The notes below the pieces were generated by a model. It ran no database searches and was not told where the DNA came from. It worked only from the letters and a program-made list of their open reading frames with translations. Positions 18,660 to 28,066 of a DNA stretch of 64,000 nt are shown here, one piece after another. The translations under genes were made by a program, and so were the position numbers. The stretch lies in NCBI GenBank assembly GCA_017993835.1, contig JAGOLX010000025.1:16596-80595 (forward strand), given 5' to 3'. The DNA is from Phycisphaerae bacterium (GTDB lineage Bacteria > Planctomycetota > Phycisphaerae > Sedimentisphaerales > Anaerobacaceae). The first letter of the stretch is position 1; each line of letters opens with the position of its first letter.

Positions 18660-19583
18660 TCAGGATCTTGCAACATTCAGGAACTCGTCATAGTTGCGAA
18701 TGTAATCGCTTGCGTCATAGGGGTGAGATGCAAAGACCATAAGAATGGCATCGGCGGAGTACTTGTACTGAATTCCCCAGACTAGCGGGGGCAAGTATAG
18801 ACCCAACCAAGGACTGTCGAGCAGGAATTCCTCACGTTGAAGGCCGTCATCTGCAACAACACAAACAGATCCCTTGACGCAAACGAGGAATTGATGGCAT
18901 TTTCTGTGAGCATGCTCACCCCGAACGCGAACGTTAGGTACCCCATGAACGAAGAAGACCCTCTGAGGGGGAAAAGGCAAGTCCTTCTCCCATTCCATCA
19001 CACACAGGTTCCCCCTCAGGTCGTTCACATGCGTGAATTCCCTCAGTGTAACGCCTCGAACAGAACAAGACGGCTTCTTCTCCGGTGCCTGCGGTGAGAC
19101 AGACGCACGGGACACCGCGTCCATGTATCCGACAATTTGTGCCGGATTACCGGTTACGATGGCGTTGCGAGGCACATTGAGCGTCACGACCGCACCAGCC
19201 CCAATCATGGCTTTTTCGCCGATTCGCAGCCCGGGCAGAATCGTTGCATTCGCCCCAATAGACGCCCCGCGACAGACGCAGGTCTTCAAAAGCTGACCTG
19301 GGCATTGTTTGCTGCGGGGGAACTTGTCGTTCGTGAAGGTGGCGTTAGGACCCACAAAGACATCGTCTTCGAGAACGATGCCATCCCAGAGATAGACTCC
19401 GCATTTAATGGTCACACGGTTGCCGATACGCACATCGTTCTCGACGAACACATGGTCACAGATGTTGCAGTCACCACCGATGACGGCGCCTGGGCATATG
19501 TGGGTAAAAGCCCAGATCCGGGTCTTCTCGCCAATCGTGGCACCTTCTTCAATAATGGCCCTGGGGTGGACGAACATCTTCAT
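18660..19583 (-). CDS. WxcM-like fusion: sugar N-acetyltransferase + 3,4-ketoisomerase cupin
   Basis: About 307 residues in two domains. Residues 1-155 are a left-handed beta-helix acetyltransferase (FdtC/QdtC type) with repeats such as IGEKTRIWAFTHICPGAVIG and IGEKAMIGAGAVVTLNVPRNAIVTGNPA. Residues 165-307 are an FdtA-like cupin with LRGNLCVMEW, RVFFVHGVPNVRVRGEHAHR and CHQFLVCVKG, containing the active-site His pair. Together with the aminotransferase it supplies the isomerase, transaminase and N-acetylase steps of a dTDP-3-acetamido-3,6-dideoxyhexose pathway. RmlA/RmlB homologues are not in the window. ATG 19583 is preceded by AGGAAGG; the longer frame to 19673 overlaps FemAB. Confidence 0.92.
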   Translation of the reverse strand: MKMFVHPRAIIEEGATIGEKTRIWAFTHICPGAVIGGDCNICDHVFVENDVRIGNRVTIKCGVYLWDGIVLEDDVFVGPNATFTNDKFPRSKQCPGQLLKTCVCRGASIGANATILPGLRIGEKAMIGAGAVVTLNVPRNAIVTGNPAQIVGYMDAVSRASVSPQAPEKKPSCSVRGVTLREFTHVNDLRGNLCVMEWEKDLPFPPQRVFFVHGVPNVRVRGEHAHRKCHQFLVCVKGSVCVVADDGLQREEFLLDSPWLGLYLPPLVWGIQYKYSADAILMVFASHPYDASDYIRNYDEFLNVARS

Positions 19584-19599
19584 ACGAACACCGCCTTCC

Positions 19600-20541
19600 T
19601 TAGGTCTTCCACACCATCGAGAGCTTGGGGAATGCCGTACAGCCGATACCCTCCTTGAACTGACACAACCCATAGTTCGGCACCGAGTTCTCAGTCGAGG
19701 GCCCTACGTCAACATACCTAAACCCCTCGTACCTGTAGTATTTGCATATCTCGAGCGCCAGGCAGTTCATCGTCCCCTTCTCAGCATATTCACGTGTATC
19801 ACCCCAAAGAACCACCTGTGCAATCTTCCCTTCTTGGACACGGAATACTATGGCGGCGGCAATGTCCTGGCTGTGGGAGTCTGCTACCAGGAAGACATCC
19901 GCCGGGACAAGAGATACGGTTTCCTTCACCTGTTCCCAGGTCATTCTGATCGGGTAACCGCGTTCCAGTTTGTTGTGTTCAACTATCTGGTATGCCGTAC
20001 GCAGATCGTCGAACACATTACATCGCCGCACTGTCACACCTCTTCCAAAAGCGGTTCTCACAATTCTACGGGCATCGCGAGCGACGTCCGTATAACCCTG
20101 ATTGTCCATGGCGTGCAGATCCAACGCATGGTTCACGTCCACACTTGCGATAGTGAACCCTTGTCGAAACAAGGCATTGATCATCTTGGAAATAAACGAC
20201 GTGTCATAGATCAACGGCGGCAAGGTCACCTTGATACCATTGACCCTTCCTCTTGAGCAAGATTTCTGGAGTTCTTCAATAGCCCGTTCGATATAGGGAA
20301 TTCCTATGTCACTTCTGAGGTAGGACAGGCCCCCAAACGGAGCAGAGAATGGCGACAACAGCATGCCGTCTTTCAGCCCGCACACCAGACCCAAGCGATA
20401 CTTCTCATCTCTGAAGAGAAAGAAGAGAACATCATCGCATTTGTGTCTATTGAGCAGATTGAACTCTGCCGAATTGAACACATGGTATGGTCGGTGGATA
20501 ACAGCGCGGTATTCTTCACTGTCTACTTCAAGAATCTCCAT
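19600..20541 (-). CDS. FemAB/GNAT-like acyltransferase, first gene of the polysaccharide operon
   Basis: 313 residues with two GNAT-like halves. Visible features are FNSAEFNLLN near the start, SPFSAPFGGLSY, and a C-terminal GNAT half with VFLVADSHSQDIAAAIVFRV and GTMNCLALEICKYYRYEGFRYVDVGPS. FemAB-like proteins in glycan clusters transfer an acyl or aminoacyl group. Upstream lies a very long leader starting from the shared promoter near 21256-21304. The SD is weak. Confidence 0.75.
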   Translation of the reverse strand: MEILEVDSEEYRAVIHRPYHVFNSAEFNLLNRHKCDDVLFFLFRDEKYRLGLVCGLKDGMLLSPFSAPFGGLSYLRSDIGIPYIERAIEELQKSCSRGRVNGIKVTLPPLIYDTSFISKMINALFRQGFTIASVDVNHALDLHAMDNQGYTDVARDARRIVRTAFGRGVTVRRCNVFDDLRTAYQIVEHNKLERGYPIRMTWEQVKETVSLVPADVFLVADSHSQDIAAAIVFRVQEGKIAQVVLWGDTREYAEKGTMNCLALEICKYYRYEGFRYVDVGPSTENSVPNYGLCQFKEGIGCTAFPKLSMVWKT

Positions 20542-20984
20542 TCAACTCTGACCCATCCGCACAACGATTGCTCAGCGGTTCGCTGGCTCCAGGGCTTCAG
20601 TCGCACACCTACCGTTCCAGCACACCTATCGCACGCATTTCGGTAACCTTGGTGGCTTTGTCCGGCAATCTCTACCCTATCGAAAAGGCTCGATTCATAC
20701 AGCACTGGTCGATCGCAACCTTGAGGTTCTGCCGGATCAGACCGACCTCATACCGATGGGCTCGCCGCGGCCACCAGTAGGCGACGGCGATCTGCTTGTG
20801 CGAAGCGTTCGCTCGATCCTCTGAGGAGAAGCCGGTGTGCACAGTTGCCACGCCACTCATGATTCCATTGCTCGCGTATCGCCCGGCGCGGTCGGGGTTG
20901 ACGTCTATCGTGCGAAGCACCCGGGCCAGAAGTCCGGCTCCAGTACAGTACGCCGACGGGGGCTGCTTACGATCAAGCCCGTCG

Positions 20985-21020
20985 CAAGATGTTCACTTCT
21001 CCCGGGCAGACTCCGTCCCC
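20985..21020 (-). promoter_or_regulatory. Conserved leader block, copy 1 (GGGGACGGAGTCTG)
   Basis: On the minus strand the 14-mer GGGGACGGAGTCTG (21020-21007) is followed by GGGAGAAGTGAACATCTT. The same 14-mer, followed by GGGAAACTGAGCACATCTT, occurs at 32090-32051 in the leader of the wzc-like operon. It lies about 465 nt before the FemAB start. Candidate RNA or DNA element for antitermination or processing; a REP-like dispersed repeat is the alternative. Confidence 0.45.
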
Positions 21021-21255
21021 CTCAGGCGCACCCGCGTGGTATTCCGCGAACATTCCTCCCACGCAAGAGCCACCATTATGGGACACCACCGCCTCAGGCC
21101 GGAGCAGAGATTCCACAAGCACAAACAGTTGTAACCACGCAACTTGACTCGATTCCCAAGCAATGCCTGTTCGCCATCCGTAGCTTCGCACTGCCATCCG
21201 TAGGGTGCCAAATACACCCTCAAACCCTGGCCGATGAACAGCGTCGATCTGCGGT

Positions 21256-21304
21256 ATTATACCACGTTTTCTGCGTACAAGCCAATACGTACAACTACGC
21301 ATTT
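21256..21304 (-). promoter_or_regulatory. Promoter of the polysaccharide operon with upstream 21-bp motif
   Basis: Minus strand: TTGGCT (21285-21280), 18-base spacer, TATAAT (21261-21256). A 21-bp motif at 21304-21284 (core GCGTAGTTGTACGTATT) abuts the -35 and overlaps it by two bases. The same arrangement recurs at 32834-32881. It gives a leader of about 0.7 kb before the FemAB gene. The geometry suits an activator that contacts RNA polymerase at the -35. Confidence 0.6.
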
Positions 21305-21674
21305 CGTCCGCGTGTTTTCACTCGTGGGACACCCATCACCTGCAACGGCGGAGGTTCGATAAAACCTGATCTTCGACACTACGGCCAAGCCCGTGACCTG
21401 GCCGGACACCCTCGTCTACCCTGAAACGCTTCGCCGCGACAGCACGAGTTTTTCGCACTCCTTGACCTGGAGTGGAATTCGCCCTTGCCTCAGCGTCGTC
21501 CCGCGCGATATCCCCAGGCGACTCCGCGTGGGTCGCGACGGCTTGCAGAACGCTGTCCAACCTCCACTCCGGTACAGTGTCCGGCCAGAACACCCGATAC
21601 ATCACAGGGGCCTCACGAAAGGGATCCCGACGCAACCAGCCATTGTCAAATAACAAATGTCGACCGGAAGAGCA

Positions 21675-21703
21675 TTGGCACGCCTCCGCCGATTACATAT
21701 ACT
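21675..21703 (+). promoter_or_regulatory. sigma70-type promoter of the giant secreted protein
   Basis: TTGGCA (21675-21680), 17-base spacer, TATACT (21698-21703). The predicted transcript would start near 21710 and reach the GTG start at 21975 after about 265 nt. The 21-bp motif seen on the other strand is not adjacent to this promoter. Confidence 0.5.
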
Positions 21704-21974
21704 CTCATTATAGCACCGAAGTACTCTATAGACGCAATGCCCGGCCATCTTCCAAACGGTGAAAGAAATGTCCACTGTGCAACAAGTTCGTGGCGGCCAT
21801 CGCAATGGCAGCCATGTCGCAGTCGAATGCTCAAGTGGCCTCGAATCGGCACAAGTCCAACGGGGCGTTCCACGGCGCGCATTCGCGTCTGAAATGCACC
21901 TGGAACGCGGTCAGAACCGCGATAGGGCTGATGTCAGCATAGGAGGCGGCGCCAACCTTCTGGAAAGGACTGAC

Positions 21975-24900
21975 GTGCGTGCAACATTCCTGGCAGCAGC
22001 CATTCTCCTGTTGTCCTTTGGCGTCGTGGCAACGGCACAACCGGCCACATACGTGAATGTCACCGACTATGGGGCCAGCCCGACCGCCGATGCGGCGACG
22101 AACACGGCGGCGATCCAGAGCGCGGTTGACTATGCCCGAGGAATCGGCGCGATTGCCTATGTCCCGGCCGGTGCCTATACCGTCGATGCTGTTACGTCTA
22201 TCGTTCTGTATGACGGCGCTTCGCTGGAGATGCACGATAACGCCACACTCGTCACATTGCCCAACGACTCAGGGTACGACAGCGGCTTGGGACAGTACCA
22301 GGTGCTCAAGATATCTGGGTCTAACGTCACCGTTCGGGGTGGGGCCATCAAGGGCGACCGGGATGGTCACCAATATCCTATTCCAGGCAACACCTACGAG
22401 TTTGGTATGGGCATTACAGTTGTGCCGCCAGTAGGGATTAACATCAGCAATGTGCTCATTGACAACATGTACATATATGACTGCGTGGGTGACGGCATCC
22501 TTTTGACCGGGAGGACTGTAGGTCTGTGGGGAAGCTCCAATGTCGTGATCTCGAACTGCCGCATCGAGGATTGCCGAAGGCAGGGGATTTCCATTGTGGT
22601 TTCAGATGACGCGCATATCTTCGCCTGCAACATCACCGGGACTGGTGTCACCAAATACGGAAAGGCCGGCACAGCCCCGATGGCCGGAATTGATATCGAG
22701 AGTGCGACATCTCCTCGTAATACCATCATTGAGGGCTGTTACTTTTCGGGCAATCTCGGAGGCGGCGTCATTCTGTACAACTGTAACCGATCCATCGTTC
22801 GCAACAATACCTTTGTTGACAACTGTATCTACTATCAGTACACTTCCGATAGTACAATCTCGGGCAACACGTTTGACAACGCCACACAGTCGGGGATTTT
22901 GCAGTCAACCAATCCGCCTGGTATCACATCGGATGGAGGATACACCGCCGTAGGCATCCGTTACGTCATTATCTCCCAGGCCACTCGGGATTTCACAACC
23001 ATAGGGGCGGCCGACAACAATGCCGGTACGGAGTTCGTTGCTGCCGCCCGCGCCGACTTGGGTAAAGGCGACCAGATCAGGCGTATTCCAGAGAATGTCA
23101 CGATCACCGGCAATGTCATAACGTATGCAACAGGCGGCGAAGTCGGCACAGTCGGGATTGGTTCCAATAGCAGCACTCGGAACATCACGATCACCGGTAA
23201 TACTCTAAGCGGCAAACCAACATACGGGATTCACGTAGGCACAGCCACTGGGGATGGAGTCATATACGGTGGGGAGGTAGTCACAGGCAACATCCTGACG
23301 AATCAGTCCCAAGCCATCCAATCCGGGGTAGTCACAGGTTCGTCTCTAGGGCTTGAGGGAGCGACTATTTCCAATAATACGATCACCGCCGCGTCCTACC
23401 GCGGGATCAGTGCGTTAGACATCTCCTCCGGCGGAATGATCAGTGACAACACACTGACCGATTGCGGATATTCGTCGCAGGCCTCGATCTATCTTGTGGC
23501 AGGCACATGGCAGGTAGAGAACAATACGATTGCTTTTGCCGCTTCGCCCGAGACATCCTACGGGATCTATTGCGGCGAGGAGACAGAACCCAACTTGACC
23601 CGTAATACGATCACGGGGACCTATAGTAAGGCGGCTATCGCGACACTGGCCGAACCCCACATCGTCGAGAATGATCTGAGCGGTGCGACTTCCAGCAAAG
23701 AGATATACTATCTCACGCCCACCGGGGATGGAAGCCTTGCGCTGATGGCCCTTGGGACAGTCACTGTTGCCACCGGAAACACCCTGGAGTTCACGGCTGC
23801 CGGGACTGGCGGCAGCGGCACCAAGACCTACTCTGCCGCAGACCTGCCGGAGGGAGCGACATTTGTCGGGGCCAACTTCACCTGGACCCCGACGGCAGAA
23901 CAGGTTGGTTCCTACGAGGTTCCGATCACCGTCCACGATGACCTTACATCCGTGTCGCGGACTATCACTATCAACGTTCACTCGCGATATTCCCTGGATG
24001 TAGGCGTTGAGCATGGACAGGTGACCGTCATCCCGGCACGGAGCTACTACACGATCACCGATACGGCGGTGTCGTTGCAGGCGGTTCCGAATATCGGATA
24101 CGCATTCAGTGGCTGGTCCGGCGATCTCTCCGGAACGACGAATCCGATCACGATTACGATGGACGGCGACAAGTCCGTGGCAGCCAACTTCGCTGAGACT
24201 TCTGCAACGTACGCGCTCAACGTGAGCGCCACAAACGGCACAGTCACCAAGACCCCGGACTACACGAGTTACACGTCCGGACAGACTGTGACGCTACAAG
24301 CGACGCCAAATGCCGGTCATGTGTTCAGCGGCTGGTCGGGCGACGCGTCCGGGACGACAAATCCGACCACGGTCACGATGAACGCCGACAAGTCCGTGAC
24401 GGCGAACTTCGCCGCCAGCACGTACACGCTGAGCGTCAGCGCCATCCACGGCTCCGTGACGAAGAGTCCGGATCAGGCGACGTATACGTACGGCCAGACG
24501 GTGACCGTGACCGCGGTCGCGAACACGGGCTACACTTTCAGCAGTTGGTCCGGCGATGCGGCGGGGACGGTCGCCTCGACCACGGTCACGATGACTCGCG
24601 ACAAGTCGGTGACGGCCAGCTTCACGATCAATACCTATACGCTGACCGTGGCGGCGACTGACGGGACCATAAGCAGGAACCCGAACAAGAGCAGCTACAC
24701 GCACGGCGAGACAGTCACGTTGCAGGCGACGCCCGACACGGGGTACAACTTCGTCAATTGGTCGGACGATCTGTCGGGCAGCACGAATCCGACGACCCTG
24801 GTGATGGACGAGGACAAGTCCGTGACAGCCGCGTTCGCGGCGAACACCTACACCCTGGACACTGCCGCAACGAACGGGTCAGTGACGCGGAGCCCGGACC

Positions 24901-27788
24901 GGGCCAGTTATACATACGGGGAGGTCGTCACGCTAACCGCGGTGGCGGACACAGGCTACAGCTTCAGCGGCTGGTCGGGCGATGCCTCGGGCACGGCGGC
25001 CTCCACCGTCATTACGATGGATGAGGACAAGTCCGTGACCGCCGGTTTTACGATCAACACCTACACGCTGAGCGTCAGCGCCAGCAATGGCTCGGTGACC
25101 AAGAGCCCGGACCAGGCCACCTACACCTACGGCCAGACCGTCACGCTGACCGCGGTGGTGGCCACCGGCTACAACTTCATGAATTGGGCGGGGGATCTGT
25201 CGGGCAGCACCAATCCGGTTACCGTGGTGATGAACGACGACAAGTCCGTCACGGCTACGTTTGCCGCCAACACATATACTCTGGAAACCACCGCGACGAA
25301 TGGATCGGTGACCCGCAGTCCGGACCAAGCCAGTTACGCCCACGGCACGTCCGTTACGCTGACGGCCGTGGCGAACGCCGGATACAGCTTCGGAGCCTGG
25401 TCGGGCGATGTCTCGGGCACCGTCGCCTCTGCGACGGTCACCATGGACGACAACAAGTCCGTGGCGGCAACCTTCACCGCCAATGCGTATACTCTGGATA
25501 CCGTTGCGGCCAATGGCTCGGTCACAAAGAACCCGGACCAGGCCACCTACACCTACGGCCAGACCGTCACGCTGACCGCGGTGGCGGACACGGGCTACAG
25601 CTTCAGCGCGTGGTCGGGCGACGCCTCCGGTACGGTGGCCACCACAACGATCACGATGGACGCCGACAAGTCCGTCGCGGCCACGTTCGAGCGGGACAGC
25701 GACGATCAGGATCCGCCGGTGCTCCTGAGTTCTTCCCCTGCGGCGAACGCGATCCAGGCCCCGCGGAACTCGATCGTGCTGCTGCACATCGCCGATGCGG
25801 GCGATGGGGTCGATGCGAACACCGTCAGCATTTCGGTCAACGGCGAGTCCGTGTATGCGGGCAATGTGGCCAGCCATACGAGTAGTTCGGGCGTGTGCCG
25901 CCGCGTGGGCACTCCCGCGGACTACACCTACGCCTATCAGGCGGGCGCCGACTTCGACTACGATGCGACGATCACGGTCACGGTCAACGCCGCCGATCTC
26001 GCGGGTAACGCCATGGCGCAGAAGTCCTACGGCTTCAAGACCGAAATGAGGGCCTTCGGCGCCAATCGCTGCGCCAGTTGGGGGCCCCAGGGTGCGGATC
26101 TCGGCGCTGCGGCCACCGTCTGTGACGCCGACGGGAGCATCTGGGTCGTCTATCATGCCGGTGACGAAGGCTCTCGCGACATCTATGTGTCCGAGCGTGC
26201 CGCCGGTGACGAAGAATTCGGCGACCCGGTTCAGGTGACGACCAACGTCCTGGACCAGTGCAACGCGGACATCGCAGTCGGCACGAACGGCGTGCTCTAC
26301 GTCGTCTGGCAGGACAACCGCCGGGGGAACTGGGACCTCTACGCGAGCACGTCCGCGGACGGCGTCACGTGGTCGGCGGCCGTGCGCGTGGCCGACTCCA
26401 ACGACGACGAAATCAATCCTGCGATTGCGGTCGATTCGCAGTCGCCCAATCGCGTATACGTGGCCTGGGAAGACAATCGCGCCGGGAACCAGGACATCTA
26501 TGTGTCCCATTCGATCGCCGGCTTCGCCTCGGCCACAGTCCAGGCGGTGACCTCGAATGTCCAGGACCAGACGGATCCCCGCATCGCGGTGGATGGATCG
26601 AACACGGCCTATGTGGTCTGGACCGACGCCCGGAACCAGTCGAAGGACATCTACGGCGCCGCCTCGAACAGCGGGCCGTGGACGAACGTCCCCATCGTGA
26701 CGGGCACGGGCGTCCAATTCCTGCCCGCCGTCGCGGCCGAGGCAGGCAGTTCTGTGCTTCATCTCGTGTGGGTGAGCGATCTCTCGGGCGACGATGACAT
26801 CTACTATGCGTCCTCGAACGGCCTTCCGGCGACACCGTTGACAGGCGTGAATCTCATCGACGACACATCCCGGACGGACCAGCGGACTCCCGCCATCGCG
26901 GTGGCCGAGGAGGCGGGCGACCTGCGGGTCTTCGTATGCTGGCAAGACGCGAGAAATGCCACCAACACCTCGGACACGGATGTCTATGTCGTCGAGATCC
27001 GCGACGGCGACGAAACGAACGTCCTCGTGGGCGACAGCGGCACCGGCACGAATCAGCGAGAGCCGGCCATCGGGGTCGACGTTTCCGGCCGGCCGTACGT
27101 CCTCTGGACGGACGATCGAAACGCCGCGGACCAGATCTACTTCGCGGCCAGCACGTTCGTCGACCCGACGCCGCTGGCAGAGCGACTGGTCGCCGCCGCA
27201 GTCGGCGGCACGGTGGGCACAGCCGCGCCGGTCGATGCGGATGACGTCTCGGTCGTGATCCCGGCGGGGGCGGCCCCGTATGACGTGACCGTGACCGTCG
27301 CGAGGATCGAGGACTTGCAGCCCGGCTCGACAGTGGACGTTCTGCCCTATGAGTTCGGACCCAGCGGAATGCAGTTTGACGTGCCGGTCACAATCACGAT
27401 CCCGTATCTGATCGCCGACTACGGCAGCGACGTGCCGCAACCGTACTGGTATGATTCCCTGACCGGCACGCTGACGCAGGACGGGATCACGAACGTTCAG
27501 TACGTCGCCCTCTCCGCGACGGTCGGCGCCCTGCGTTTCCAGACGACGCACTTCACGCCGTACACCCTGGTCGCCGCGACGACTGATGACGGCGATGGCG
27601 ACGCGGATGTCTCTTCGGGCAGCAGCGGTGGCGGCGGAGGCGGCTGCTCGCTGTCCCCTGTGACAGGCCCATGCGGAGCCGCAGAGTTCTTCCTGCCTTT
27701 CGTTCTGTTGGCTCTGGTAGTGATTGGCATTCGACGCAGGGACAGGCGACAGTGCTGGAACTCAGATAGCGGTTCGAAAGGCAACTAG
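21975..27788 (+). CDS. Giant secreted beta-helix / InlB-repeat / BNR protein with Gly-Cys CTERM tail
   Basis: About 1937 residues. Start: GTG 21975, preceded by GGAAAGGA, gives a clean signal peptide (FLAAAILLLSFGVVATA|Q); the frame is open back to 21759 but that extension has no signal. Order of domains: pectate-lyase-like right-handed beta-helix (VTDYGASPTADAATNTAAIQ, about residues 25-590); Ig-like putative-binding domain (about 595-670); eight repeats of about 71 residues of the divergent InlB B type (FSGWSGD...T.DKSV.A.F, bases 23986-25690); a linker domain; BNR/sialidase-like propeller blades with WQDNRRGNWDLYAS (26040-27160); a ZU5-like segment; and the tail SGGGGGGCSLSP, a hydrophobic helix, RRRDRR. 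Likely a cell-surface or exported glycan-binding or depolymerising protein. Its position divergent to the polysaccharide operon suggests action on that glycan; this is inference. Confidence 0.85.
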   Translation: MRATFLAAAILLLSFGVVATAQPATYVNVTDYGASPTADAATNTAAIQSAVDYARGIGAIAYVPAGAYTVDAVTSIVLYDGASLEMHDNATLVTLPNDSGYDSGLGQYQVLKISGSNVTVRGGAIKGDRDGHQYPIPGNTYEFGMGITVVPPVGINISNVLIDNMYIYDCVGDGILLTGRTVGLWGSSNVVISNCRIEDCRRQGISIVVSDDAHIFACNITGTGVTKYGKAGTAPMAGIDIESATSPRNTIIEGCYFSGNLGGGVILYNCNRSIVRNNTFVDNCIYYQYTSDSTISGNTFDNATQSGILQSTNPPGITSDGGYTAVGIRYVIISQATRDFTTIGAADNNAGTEFVAAARADLGKGDQIRRIPENVTITGNVITYATGGEVGTVGIGSNSSTRNITITGNTLSGKPTYGIHVGTATGDGVIYGGEVVTGNILTNQSQAIQSGVVTGSSLGLEGATISNNTITAASYRGISALDISSGGMISDNTLTDCGYSSQASIYLVAGTWQVENNTIAFAASPETSYGIYCGEETEPNLTRNTITGTYSKAAIATLAEPHIVENDLSGATSSKEIYYLTPTGDGSLALMALGTVTVATGNTLEFTAAGTGGSGTKTYSAADLPEGATFVGANFTWTPTAEQVGSYEVPITVHDDLTSVSRTITINVHSRYSLDVGVEHGQVTVIPARSYYTITDTAVSLQAVPNIGYAFSGWSGDLSGTTNPITITMDGDKSVAANFAETSATYALNVSATNGTVTKTPDYTSYTSGQTVTLQATPNAGHVFSGWSGDASGTTNPTTVTMNADKSVTANFAASTYTLSVSAIHGSVTKSPDQATYTYGQTVTVTAVANTGYTFSSWSGDAAGTVASTTVTMTRDKSVTASFTINTYTLTVAATDGTISRNPNKSSYTHGETVTLQATPDTGYNFVNWSDDLSGSTNPTTLVMDEDKSVTAAFAANTYTLDTAATNGSVTRSPDRASYTYGEVVTLTAVADTGYSFSGWSGDASGTAASTVITMDEDKSVTAGFTINTYTLSVSASNGSVTKSPDQATYTYGQTVTLTAVVATGYNFMNWAGDLSGSTNPVTVVMNDDKSVTATFAANTYTLETTATNGSVTRSPDQASYAHGTSVTLTAVANAGYSFGAWSGDVSGTVASATVTMDDNKSVAATFTANAYTLDTVAANGSVTKNPDQATYTYGQTVTLTAVADTGYSFSAWSGDASGTVATTTITMDADKSVAATFERDSDDQDPPVLLSSSPAANAIQAPRNSIVLLHIADAGDGVDANTVSISVNGESVYAGNVASHTSSSGVCRRVGTPADYTYAYQAGADFDYDATITVTVNAADLAGNAMAQKSYGFKTEMRAFGANRCASWGPQGADLGAAATVCDADGSIWVVYHAGDEGSRDIYVSERAAGDEEFGDPVQVTTNVLDQCNADIAVGTNGVLYVVWQDNRRGNWDLYASTSADGVTWSAAVRVADSNDDEINPAIAVDSQSPNRVYVAWEDNRAGNQDIYVSHSIAGFASATVQAVTSNVQDQTDPRIAVDGSNTAYVVWTDARNQSKDIYGAASNSGPWTNVPIVTGTGVQFLPAVAAEAGSSVLHLVWVSDLSGDDDIYYASSNGLPATPLTGVNLIDDTSRTDQRTPAIAVAEEAGDLRVFVCWQDARNATNTSDTDVYVVEIRDGDETNVLVGDSGTGTNQREPAIGVDVSGRPYVLWTDDRNAADQIYFAASTFVDPTPLAERLVAAAVGGTVGTAAPVDADDVSVVIPAGAAPYDVTVTVARIEDLQPGSTVDVLPYEFGPSGMQFDVPVTITIPYLIADYGSDVPQPYWYDSLTGTLTQDGITNVQYVALSATVGALRFQTTHFTPYTLVAATTDDGDGDADVSSGSSGGGGGGCSLSPVTGPCGAAEFFLPFVLLALVVIGIRRRDRRQCWNSDSGSKGN
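23986..25690 (+). repeat. Eight tandem ~213-bp repeats encoding InlB B-type modules
   Basis: Eight in-frame units inside the giant protein, each about 71 codons, starting with forms such as YTLSVSASNGSVTKSPDQ and ending DKSVTATFA. Several units share long DNA identity (compare 25060-25180 with 25520-25600), so copy number could change by recombination and the assembly here deserves care. Confidence 0.85.
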
Positions 27789-28066
27789 GTCGATGCCATC
27801 TTGAGGTTCTACATGAAATAGCCAGTGTCATATGGACGGGCCCGGCGGAGTCGCCTTTCCGCCGCCTCGCCAAAGTCGATCACGACTTCCTTACCCGGTA
27901 GACTGTGATCGAGAGGATCTCAAGCAACTTCGGCTCTGCCAGCCGGCGTGATTGAACCGGTTGAATCAACCACGTCCCTGCGATTCGCTTGTCCGTGGGC
28001 TCCAGACACTATCCAGGCTCCCCGACAGGTCCGTCTGAAGGAGTCGTTTGTCGGGGGGGCTTGCGA

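Larger units (their letters stand above)
20542..21974. other. Long divergent regulatory region
   Basis: 1.43 kb without a gene I can support. It holds two divergent promoters: minus strand at 21256-21304 (polysaccharide operon) and plus strand at 21675-21703 (giant secreted protein). It also contains a conserved leader block (20985-21020). Small ORFs here (for example minus 20973-21302 and 21336-21656) lack recognisable domains and good ribosome sites. Confidence 0.6.

Noticed and set aside
23986..25690. Possible CRISPR-like array
   Set aside because: The repeats are about 213 bp, in frame and without spacers; they encode InlB B modules.
24933..27551. Minus-strand open frame of 872 codons
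   Set aside because: Shadow of the giant secreted protein; low-complexity Arg/Gly/His composition and a repeat pattern mirroring the coding strand.
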